This document shows positions 1-5,036 of a stretch of 5,282 bases of DNA, piece after piece. The stretch lies in NCBI GenBank assembly GCA_021798855.1, contig JAJZBP010000151.1, forward strand, positions 1 through 5,282. Reading direction: 5' to 3'. Position 1 is the stretch's first letter; each line of letters starts with the position of its first letter. A model generated the notes under the pieces. It did not search any database, was not told the DNA's origin, and worked only from the letters and a program-made list of their open reading frames with translations. The stretch is from Bacillota bacterium. GTDB lineage: Bacteria > Bacillota > Sulfobacillia > JAJZIM01 > JAJZBP01. The position numbers and the translations under genes are program-made.

Positions 1-1
1 T

Positions 2-1258
2 ATTTTGTCCCTGGCAACCCTCCTCTACCTGGAGGGGAACCATTTCTGGCCCCTGCTTTACCTGCCGGACCACCTGCCCTTCTTGTTTTGGCCCCTGTGG
101 GCTCTCGGGGTCGGCATCCTCTGGTGCGGTGCCGACGTCCTGCCCGCCTTGGCTTTGCCCTCCCTGTGGCTGGCCTTGGCCTGGCCCGGCTGGTATCCGT
201 CGCTGGAAGCCGCCGTCCAACCCCCCATGGCCCAATGGTCCTCCCGCGGTCTTGACCTTCTCCTGCCCCTGGTGCCCGGAGCCTCCCCCCTGATCCAGGG
301 AGGCGAGCCGGCCGTACACGTGGCCACCGGCGGTTGGGCCACGACCATGATCGTCGGCTCCGCCTGCAGCGGCACGGACATGCTCCTTGGCCTTTTCCTC
401 TTCCTCGTCCCCTTCCTCCCCCACTCCCAGGCATCCCGACGCGGAAAAACCCTCTTCCTGGTCTTGATCCTGCCGGCCGCTTTGTTCACCAACGTCCTGC
501 GCCTTTTCCTGCTGACCCTGGGCGTCCGTTTCCTGGGTCCGGAGGTCGGGCTGAATCTGATCCATCCGCTCGTCGGTCCGGCCCTCTTCCTCCTCCTGCT
601 CCTTGGCATTTCCGCCGGGTGGCGTTGGCGGCCCGTTTCCGGGCCATCCCCCGATCCATTCCCGTCGCCCTCCTTACCGGCGACCCGCCTCCTTCCGGCT
701 CTGGGTGCCGCCGTTCTCGGCCTTTTCGCCTACCAACTGACCACACCGTCCTCTTTCTGGGCTCATCCCCTGAACCTCCCCGTCGCCCTCCGAACGCCCT
801 CCTCCCCGCCGTTGTCCGGCTACCACACCGTCCCCGCCGCCACATTGTCCTACCAATCCCTCTACGGAACCGGCTCCTCCGACCGCATCCTCGGCTACCG
901 CTCCACCGCCGGGAATTACACCTGGGTCAACCTGATCACCACGCCCCGTCCCGGTCCCCTCCTGGCCTACTCCCTCGCCGCCTGCTTCAGCTTCCACTCC
1001 GACCGGGTCGTCTCCGTCCGCTCCGTCGCCGTGCTGCCGTCCCTGCCCGCGCGCCTGTACCTGGTGCGTTACCGGGGGCTGCCGGATCCACGTTACGCCC
1101 TTGCCTGGCAGTGGCCGGTCCGCACCGGCGGGCGCCTCGCCTACCAGCGGGTTGTCTTCCACCGCCGGGCGAACGTTCCCCCATCCGCCCTTCTGCGCTT
1201 CGCCCGCGGTTGGGTCACCGCTTTGGAGAGACAGGAAACCAGCCGTCCGACCGCCTGA
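2..1258 (+). CDS. Exosortase/archaeosortase-family membrane transpeptidase with extra C-terminal domain (5' end possibly outside window)
   Basis: Polytopic membrane protein; the frame is open to the left edge, and the first in-window start (TTG at 5) has no visible ribosome site, so the true start may lie upstream. Numbering from that TTG, the three family catalytic residues are present in order: Cys121 in GSACSGTD, Arg166 in TNVLRLF, and His187 in NLIHPLVG, each at or near a hydrophobic helix (about 113-139, 148-172, 183-205). In this family Cys, Arg and His carry out cleavage and probable transfer of proteins bearing a PEP-CTERM-like tail at the outer face of the membrane. A further helix (about 228-248) leads into a roughly 165-residue, probably extracytoplasmic domain with a Cys at 327 and a C-terminal beta-rich look; this faintly resembles EpsI/DUF3485 partners but I am not sure. 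The next gene encodes a probable substrate. Family call is firm; subfamily is unknown. Confidence 0.85.
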   Translation: MLSLATLLYLEGNHFWPLLYLPDHLPFLFWPLWALGVGILWCGADVLPALALPSLWLALAWPGWYPSLEAAVQPPMAQWSSRGLDLLLPLVPGASPLIQGGEPAVHVATGGWATTMIVGSACSGTDMLLGLFLFLVPFLPHSQASRRGKTLFLVLILPAALFTNVLRLFLLTLGVRFLGPEVGLNLIHPLVGPALFLLLLLGISAGWRWRPVSGPSPDPFPSPSLPATRLLPALGAAVLGLFAYQLTTPSSFWAHPLNLPVALRTPSSPPLSGYHTVPAATLSYQSLYGTGSSDRILGYRSTAGNYTWVNLITTPRPGPLLAYSLAACFSFHSDRVVSVRSVAVLPSLPARLYLVRYRGLPDPRYALAWQWPVRTGGRLAYQRVVFHRRANVPPSALLRFARGWVTALERQETSRPTA

Positions 1259-1303
1259 CCGTGGCGGTTTTGAATCTCCCAGCCGGTTTGCCGATTTTCG
1301 CGC

Positions 1304-1312
1304 AAAGGAGGT
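1304..1312 (+). promoter_or_regulatory. Strong ribosome binding site of the small sorting-signal protein
   Basis: AAAGGAGGT is a near-perfect Shine-Dalgarno sequence, with 6 nt between AGGAGG and the ATG at 1318. It fixes the start of the small gene and suggests high translation, as expected if a substrate is made in excess of its processing enzyme. Confidence 0.85.
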
Positions 1313-1317
1313 CCACG

Positions 1318-1560
1318 ATGCACCGATTCCGTGTCCTCTCCCTTTTGTCCCTTGGACTGTTCTTCCCCACCTTCCGCCTTTTGCTTTCCCCGGCCGTCCT
1401 GGCCGACGGAGGGGGAGGCCATCACCACAAGTGCGACGAGTGCGAACAGACCCCGGAAACTCCCTACTCCGCCGTCTTCGCGGGCACCGGCCTGGGGGTC
1501 GTGATCCTTTCCCGCCTCCGCCGCCCGCGACAATCCGGCAAAAAGTCGGCCCGGCCATAG
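1318..1560 (+). CDS. Small exported protein with PEP-CTERM-like sorting signal; probable dedicated exosortase substrate
   Basis: 80 residues, ATG start behind a strong ribosome site. Residues 1-29 form a signal peptide (basic MHRFR start, Leu-rich core, likely cleavage after AVLA29). The middle is very short: D30, four Gly, three His (35-37), then KCDEC with Cys39 and Cys42. The C-terminus has the tripartite exosortase-signal layout: a TPETP motif at 45-49, a short hydrophobic span at about 50-64 (Gly- and Val-rich), and a basic tail RLRRPRQSGKK. This compares well with the usual PEP, helix, Arg-cluster signal, with PET in place of PEP. It sits directly after the exosortase gene and 5 nt before a glycosyltransferase gene, so the three are probably one operon. 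The His/Cys cluster could bind metal or form a disulfide; that is inference. No homologous family is recognised; function beyond being a sorting substrate is unknown. Confidence 0.8.
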   Translation: MHRFRVLSLLSLGLFFPTFRLLLSPAVLADGGGGHHHKCDECEQTPETPYSAVFAGTGLGVVILSRLRRPRQSGKKSARP

Positions 1561-1565
1561 CCGTC

Positions 1566-3155
1566 GTGACGCCCGGTACTGTCTCCAACCCGTCCCCGTC
1601 CCCGTCCCGCGACACCTGGGTTGGGGCGGCAGCCTCGGTCGTCGGCATGGCCCTGGCCCTGGCCCTGGCCCGGGACATGGTCTTTCGCCTGCACCTCCTC
1701 CTGGGCGACGGGGTCAGCCGAGTGGCCAACGCCTCCTACGTGCTCTTCAGCCGGGATCCCCATCTGGCGGCCGTCGGCTTCATCTGGCCGCCCCTTCCTT
1801 CCCTCCTGTCCATACCGCTGTTGCTGCCGATGCTCCTCCTCTCCCATGCCTTTCCGCCCCTTTTGCGGGACGGATTTGCCGGCAACATCCTCAGCATCAT
1901 GGCCTTCGGCGGCACCATCTGGGGCAGCGATCGCATCCTGCGCCGCTTCACCGTTCCAGCCCCCTGGCGGGCGGTGTACTTGGCGGCCTTCGTCGGCAAC
2001 CCCCTCCTCCTCTTTTACGCCGCCAACGGGATGAGCGAGTCCCTCCTCCTCTTCTGTCTCACCTTCCTGGTCGACGCCATGTCCAACTACCTGAAGGGAG
2101 AACACTACGCCCCCCTCGGTTTGGCGGGCATCTGGCTGGCCTTGGCCTTCCTCACCGGCTACGAAGCGGTCTTCCTCGGTTTGGCCGCAGCCGTGGGCGT
2201 GACCTGGAAGCACCTGGCGGCCCGGCACTCCAAGGAACATCTGGAAGCCAGCCTCTTCTTCCTGCTTCTCCCGGCTTTTTACACCGGAGTTCTCTGGATG
2301 GTCGTCCAAGCATTGCTCCTCGGCAATCCTTTTTACTTCGCCACCAGCGCCTACGGTAACGCCCAGCAGATCGGAAGCGGCGCCTATTACAACGGACAAA
2401 CCCTCCTCCTTGCCGCCAAGGGGTCGCTCGGAGCATCCCTCTACTTCGCAGCCGCCCATCTCCTCCTGGCTCCGGCCTTCGGCATCCTGGCGGCATGGTC
2501 ATTTCTCCACCCCAGGGCCACCAACGCCCGCATCCTCTCCCTTTTTCCCCTGTCCGTCTTCCTGATGCAGTTCCTCCTCACTTTCGCCGGGTTGACCGCC
2601 GGTTGGGCGCGATTTTATTTCTACGTGGTCCCGGGAGCTTTCTGGCTGGCCGCCGCCCTCTCCGACGGCCGCCGGTGGCCCACCCACGCTTTCCTCAACG
2701 TCCTCCTCTTGTCTTCCTCCTTAGCCACCGGTTGGGTGGTGGTCAACACCTGGATCGGCCATGGTGACCGTGCCTACCTGCGATCCGTCCTGCGGCAAAC
2801 CGTCTCCACCGCTGATGCGGAGGATCTGTCCATCGCCGCCTACCTGAATCGCCTGCCCCTGCCCAACGGCCCCATTCTGACCGACAGCTTTCTCGACTAC
2901 ATGGTGGTGATCAACGCCAGGCCGATGACCCGCATGGCCATCACCTCCGACAGGGACTTCCGGTCTCTCCTGACCGCTCCCTGGGGACGGGTTTCCTACT
3001 TCCTGGTTCCCTCGCCCTCCGGGTTGGGCCGCGCCGACGCGGTGAACCGCGCCTATCCGGATCTCTACGCCCACGGCACGCCTTGGGCCGCACTGGTCCA
3101 CCGTTGGCCTGGTTACCGCCTCTTCCGCATTAGCCCCAAGGCCCCGGCGCCGTGA
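1566..3155 (+). CDS. GT-C type membrane glycosyltransferase (polyprenyl-phosphate-sugar dependent, probable)
   Basis: 529 residues from GTG 1566, 5 nt after the preceding stop; no clear ribosome site, so translational coupling is likely. An ATG at 1647 is the alternative start. After one helix (about 19-37) comes an outer loop with GDGVSR (Asp48, candidate catalytic acid of the GT-C fold) and the segment SRDPHLAAVGFIWPPLP, which matches my recollection of uncharacterised bacterial GT-C proteins reading roughly 'TPGLAQLGTVWLPLP' here. NGMSESLLL (154-162) is another family-like motif. About ten hydrophobic helices follow up to 395, then an outer soluble domain of about 130 residues (AAYLNRLPLP, ITSDRDFRSLL, NRAYPDLY). 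GT-C enzymes move a sugar from a lipid-phosphate donor onto a protein or glycan outside the membrane. Linkage to the exosortase and its substrate suggests glycosylation of that substrate or its anchor; acceptor and sugar cannot be read from sequence. Confidence 0.75.
   Translation: MTPGTVSNPSPSPSRDTWVGAAASVVGMALALALARDMVFRLHLLLGDGVSRVANASYVLFSRDPHLAAVGFIWPPLPSLLSIPLLLPMLLLSHAFPPLLRDGFAGNILSIMAFGGTIWGSDRILRRFTVPAPWRAVYLAAFVGNPLLLFYAANGMSESLLLFCLTFLVDAMSNYLKGEHYAPLGLAGIWLALAFLTGYEAVFLGLAAAVGVTWKHLAARHSKEHLEASLFFLLLPAFYTGVLWMVVQALLLGNPFYFATSAYGNAQQIGSGAYYNGQTLLLAAKGSLGASLYFAAAHLLLAPAFGILAAWSFLHPRATNARILSLFPLSVFLMQFLLTFAGLTAGWARFYFYVVPGAFWLAAALSDGRRWPTHAFLNVLLLSSSLATGWVVVNTWIGHGDRAYLRSVLRQTVSTADAEDLSIAAYLNRLPLPNGPILTDSFLDYMVVINARPMTRMAITSDRDFRSLLTAPWGRVSYFLVPSPSGLGRADAVNRAYPDLYAHGTPWAALVHRWPGYRLFRISPKAPAP
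1591..1608 (+). repeat. Hexanucleotide tandem repeat (CGTCCC)x3
   Basis: Three perfect CGTCCC copies inside the start of the glycosyltransferase gene, encoding an alternating Ser-Pro stretch (residues 9-14 region). Copy-number change by one unit would keep the frame and add or remove two residues ahead of the first helix. Confidence 0.7.
1649..1671 (+). repeat. Hexanucleotide tandem repeat (GGCCCT), nearly 4 copies
   Basis: Three perfect GGCCCT units plus a partial fourth (GGCCC), encoding Ala-Leu repeats in the first hydrophobic helix of the glycosyltransferase. A unit gain or loss would keep the frame but change helix length by two residues. Only 40 bases separate it from the CGTCCC tract. 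Confidence 0.7.
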
Positions 3156-3459
3156 TCCCTTCCCCCCGGCAGGCCGTCAGCTTGTCGGCGTTGACGAAGC
3201 TCGCCCTCTCTCCTCGGCCAGGCCGGGGGAAGTTCGCTCCCGCACCAACTTCCACTTAACTGGAGCAATTGGCTTCGCACGTTCCCCAAGGCCGGTTCTC
3301 AGCGGCGGCCAACCCGCGCGGGGGGGGCTTGATTTCGTCGTCAACGGCGCTGCCGGGTACTTCCGCGGCGGCATCGGTTTCAAGAACGATCCTACCCTTG
3401 CCCGCAAAAACCGCTCCCAGAAAAGTTCATGCGTCAGCCCGGCGGTGGGCTGACGCACA
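3156..3459. other. Intergenic stretch without a supported gene
   Basis: About 300 bases between the glycosyltransferase stop and the efflux-operon promoter. No ribosome site with a credible start is seen on either strand. The + frame starting at 3154 stays open to a TGA at 3451 but has no ATG, GTG or TTG; its second half (from about 3331) reads like protein (for example GLDFVVNGAAGYFRGG). The opposite strand is also open from a GTG at 3458 to 3177 but lacks a ribosome site. It may be a decayed gene, a structured or repeated non-coding element, or plain GC-rich spacer. A perfect inverted repeat lies at its right end. No terminator with a T-run is visible after the glycosyltransferase gene. Confidence 0.5.
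3430..3457. repeat. Perfect 11-bp inverted repeat, 6-nt loop, next to the promoter
   Basis: Arms TGCGTCAGCCC and GGGCTGACGCA are exact complements around GGCGGT. The right arm ends 2 nt before the -35 box. No T-run follows on the + strand; on the - strand a TTTT comes 6 nt after the stem, too weak to call a terminator. It may be a partial bidirectional terminator insulating the efflux operon from upstream transcription, or a protein-binding site upstream of the promoter. Confidence 0.75.
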
Positions 3460-3488
3460 TTGACAAACCGGCGGCGGGAGTGTTAAAT
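3460..3488 (+). promoter_or_regulatory. Sigma-A/sigma-70-type promoter of the efflux operon
   Basis: Perfect TTGACA -35 box at 3460-3465, a 17-nt spacer, and TTAAAT at 3483-3488 (4 of 6 matches to TATAAT). The local sequence after 3481 is AT-rich against a GC-rich background. Transcription would begin near 3495, about 50 nt before the regulator start. Confidence 0.7.
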
Positions 3489-3502
3489 TCTATTTGTTGT
3501 TT

Positions 3503-3525
3503 TGACCGGTTGGTCATATTATGAC
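3503..3525. promoter_or_regulatory. Probable TetR-family operator: two overlapping palindromes
   Basis: First palindrome 3503-3516: TGACC-GGTT-GGTCA. Second palindrome 3513-3525: GTCATA-T-TATGAC. They share the middle GTCA, giving three alternating half-sites TGAC, GTCA, TGAC. The position, just downstream of the -10 box and before the regulator gene, is typical of autorepression by a TetR-family protein. Which palindrome is used, or whether two dimers bind, cannot be told from sequence. Confidence 0.6.
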
Positions 3526-3527
3526 GC

Positions 3528-3533
3528 AAGAGG
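3528..3533 (+). promoter_or_regulatory. Ribosome binding site deciding the TetR start
   Basis: AAGAGG, 10 nt before TTG 3544. It favours that TTG over the in-frame TTG at 3502, which would place the operator inside the coding region and add a tail unlike TetR N-termini. Confidence 0.5.
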
Positions 3534-3543
3534 ATGTTGGTTT

Positions 3544-4125
3544 TTGTCCAGCTTCAAAGAACGGGAAAAACTGCGCCGCGAAGAGGCCATCCTGGCGGTG
3601 GCCCAAGCCCTGTTCGCCGCCAGGGGCTTTGAAAAGGTCACGCTGGAAGAGGTGGCCGAGCGGGTCGGCGTGGCCAAGGGAACCATCTACCTGCACTTTG
3701 CCAGCAAGGACGACCTGCTGATGGCGATCCTGACCAAGAAGCAAAGCGAGCTTGTCGCCATGTTGGACGAAGTGGCGAACGAGCCTTTCGCCAAGTCCCT
3801 GGAAATCATTTTTAAGATTTGGAACGAAGACCTGGATTTTCTGGTGCTCATGGAGGCAAACCTCAGCCGGATTTTCGCTTCCTGCAAGCCCACCAAGGAA
3901 AACCTCCCCCCATTGATGACGCGGTTGGTCGATCTGGTCGCCGCCGCGCAAACGGCGGGTGAAATCTCCCCCGAACTGCATCCCAGCCTGGTCGCTTTTA
4001 CCATCCTCAAGCCGATCCCATTCCGTTTCGCCGATTACCTGATTCGCGAAGAGGGTTTGGAAAAGAATCGACTCAAGGCCAACCTGTGCCGGATCGTCCA
4101 ACGGGGGATAGGCGCCGGCGATTAA
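3544..4125 (+). CDS. TetR/AcrR-family transcriptional regulator
   Basis: 193 residues from TTG 3544, normal for the family. The N-terminal DNA-binding domain is clear: REEAILAVAQALFAARGF (helix 1, about 12-29), VTLEEVAERVGV (helix 2), AKGTIYLHFASKDDLL (recognition helix with the typical Tyr-x-HF and a Lys-Asp-Leu start of helix 4). The C-terminal part (about 60-193) is helical and variable, as expected for a ligand pocket and dimer interface. It is the first gene of an operon with an efflux adaptor 18 nt downstream and an MFS pump, so it is probably a local repressor that responds to a pump substrate and binds the palindromes in its own leader. Ligand unknown. An in-frame TTG at 3502 would give 207 residues but is less likely. 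Confidence 0.92.
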   Translation: MSSFKEREKLRREEAILAVAQALFAARGFEKVTLEEVAERVGVAKGTIYLHFASKDDLLMAILTKKQSELVAMLDEVANEPFAKSLEIIFKIWNEDLDFLVLMEANLSRIFASCKPTKENLPPLMTRLVDLVAAAQTAGEISPELHPSLVAFTILKPIPFRFADYLIREEGLEKNRLKANLCRIVQRGIGAGD

Positions 4126-4128
4126 AGC

Positions 4129-4136
4129 AAGGAGGT
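4129..4136 (+). promoter_or_regulatory. Ribosome binding site of the adaptor gene
   Basis: AAGGAGGT, with 8 nt between AGGAGG and TTG 4144. It supports TTG as the start and lies just after the regulator stop codon. Confidence 0.85.
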
Positions 4137-4143
4137 CGGTTCA

Positions 4144-4791
4144 TTGGGCAAAAACAAGGTTCTGATCGGCCTGCTCACCGCCGGAGCGCTGGGGCTCCTG
4201 GCCATCGTCGCCTATTTCTGGGTCCAGGGAAGTTTATACGTCAGCAGCCAGGACGCCCAAACCACCGGCACCGTGGTGGCGGTGGTGCCCCAAGCGCCGG
4301 GGACGCTGACCGCGGTCACCGCCCAGGTGGGAACCATGGTCCGGGCGGGAGAAGTGCTGGCCTGGGAAAAAACCGACGGCACCCCCGCGACCACGGTTTC
4401 CATCACCGCACCCATCAACGGCCTGGTGGTCACCGTTCCCGCCGCCGCCGGTTCCCCGGCCATCGCGGGCCAGGCGGTGGCCACCATGATCGATCCGAAC
4501 GCGGTCTGGATTCAGGCCAACATCAAGGAAACCTCCATCGCCGAGGTCCAGCCGGGACAGAAGGTCATCATCCACCTCGACGCCTTCCCCGCCAACCTTT
4601 ACCGGGGAGTGGTCAGTTCCATCGAACCGGCCTCCCAGTCTGTTTTCTCCCTTTTCCCGCCCGACGCTTCGGCCAATTTCACCAAGGTTACCCAACGGGT
4701 GCCCGTGGAAATCCACTTTCTCCCCGGGCAGAGCCTGCGGGATGTCTATCCCGGCCTCTCCGCCGAGGTGACCATCTACCGCCACAGTTAG
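4144..4791 (+). CDS. Short HlyD/EmrA-family efflux membrane-fusion adaptor
   Basis: 215 residues from TTG 4144. One N-terminal membrane helix (about 6-27), then SSQDAQTTGTVVAVVPQAPGT (split below 20 here as motif DAQTTG and VVPQAPG), the EmrA-like first half of a lipoyl/barrel-sandwich domain ending at VRAGEVLAWE (67-75). The second half, ITAPINGLVV, begins only about 8 residues later at 87, so the long alpha-hairpin of diderm EmrA proteins is absent. A beta-barrel follows (VWIQANIKET 121-130, VQPGQKVIIHLDAFP 135-149), and the late block NFTKVTQRVPVEI (178-190) is typical of EmrA. The adaptor assists an MFS drug exporter; the hairpin loss fits a cell without an outer-membrane channel to reach. 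It lies in the same operon as the TetR gene and the transporter. Confidence 0.88.
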   Translation: MGKNKVLIGLLTAGALGLLAIVAYFWVQGSLYVSSQDAQTTGTVVAVVPQAPGTLTAVTAQVGTMVRAGEVLAWEKTDGTPATTVSITAPINGLVVTVPAAAGSPAIAGQAVATMIDPNAVWIQANIKETSIAEVQPGQKVIIHLDAFPANLYRGVVSSIEPASQSVFSLFPPDASANFTKVTQRVPVEIHFLPGQSLRDVYPGLSAEVTIYRHS

Positions 4792-5020
4792 GGACTTGGT
4801 GTAAATGGCCGGTTGCCAACGCTTTGGCCGGCAGGCGGCGGAAAACGGCTTGCCGTGCTTCGGCGAACGGCGAATCGGGAGCCTCCCCTCCCCCCGTCCG
4901 CTTCTGCGGGCGGTCGGTTTCCACGCCCGTGTGCACCCTCGCCGTCGCGGCGCGGGGAGGCTTGCACCATGCCGATCGGCCGCGTTCAATCGCTCCACCG
5001 CCATTCGGAATCATCCACGC
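4792..5020 (+). promoter_or_regulatory. Possible structured leader before the transporter gene
   Basis: A 245-nt gap, unusual within a tight operon, with no convincing promoter. Potential hairpins: 4829-4855 (8-bp stem with one G-U), an overlapping alternative with a UUCG loop at 4853-4870, 4894-4913 (8-bp stem with one G-U, loop TTCT), and 4940-4952 (5-bp stem). A 9-bp perfect pairing of 4880-4888 with 4954-4962 would close the last two into a three-way junction. That closing strand contains GGGGAGG, a ribosome-site-like sequence 8 nt before an ATG at 4969 whose frame runs across the transporter start. GC-rich sequence forms stems easily, so this is suggestive only; no known riboswitch class is recognised. 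Confidence 0.3.
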
Positions 5021-5027
5021 AAGGAGG
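5021..5027 (+). promoter_or_regulatory. Ribosome binding site deciding the transporter start
   Basis: AAGGAGG touches the ATG at 5028, leaving no room for initiation there, but lies 9 nt before the in-frame TTG at 5037, which is therefore the likelier start. Confidence 0.7.
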
Positions 5028-5036
5028 ATGCGCCGT

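Noticed and set aside
334..1317. Upstream extension of the small gene's frame into the exosortase gene
   Set aside because: The extension is Pro/Arg-rich and domainless; the strong ribosome site and signal peptide fix the start at 1318.
1101..1565. Upstream extension of the glycosyltransferase frame from 1101
   Set aside because: It would overlap both upstream genes, and its translation is Pro/Arg-rich and unlike a membrane protein until after 1566.
674..1729. Long - strand open frame (351 codons) across the exosortase end and the small gene
   Set aside because: Gly/Arg-rich translation with no domain, antisense to well-supported genes; a shadow of GC-rich coding DNA.
3175..3196. Inverted CGTCA/TGACG as a terminator after the glycosyltransferase gene
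   Set aside because: Only 5 bp with an 11-nt loop and no T-run.
3244..3275. Imperfect inverted repeat CCAA..TCCA / TGGA..TTGG in the intergenic region
   Set aside because: Short, interrupted arms; within chance for this length.
3290..3350. Riboswitch-like CTGAGA motif on the - strand (TPP-type)
   Set aside because: The other conserved TPP elements, such as the AACCTGAT block, are absent.
3177..3458. 93-residue open frame on the - strand starting at GTG 3458
   Set aside because: No ribosome site, start lies at the hairpin arm, and no recognisable domain; the opposite strand is open too, as often happens in GC-rich DNA.
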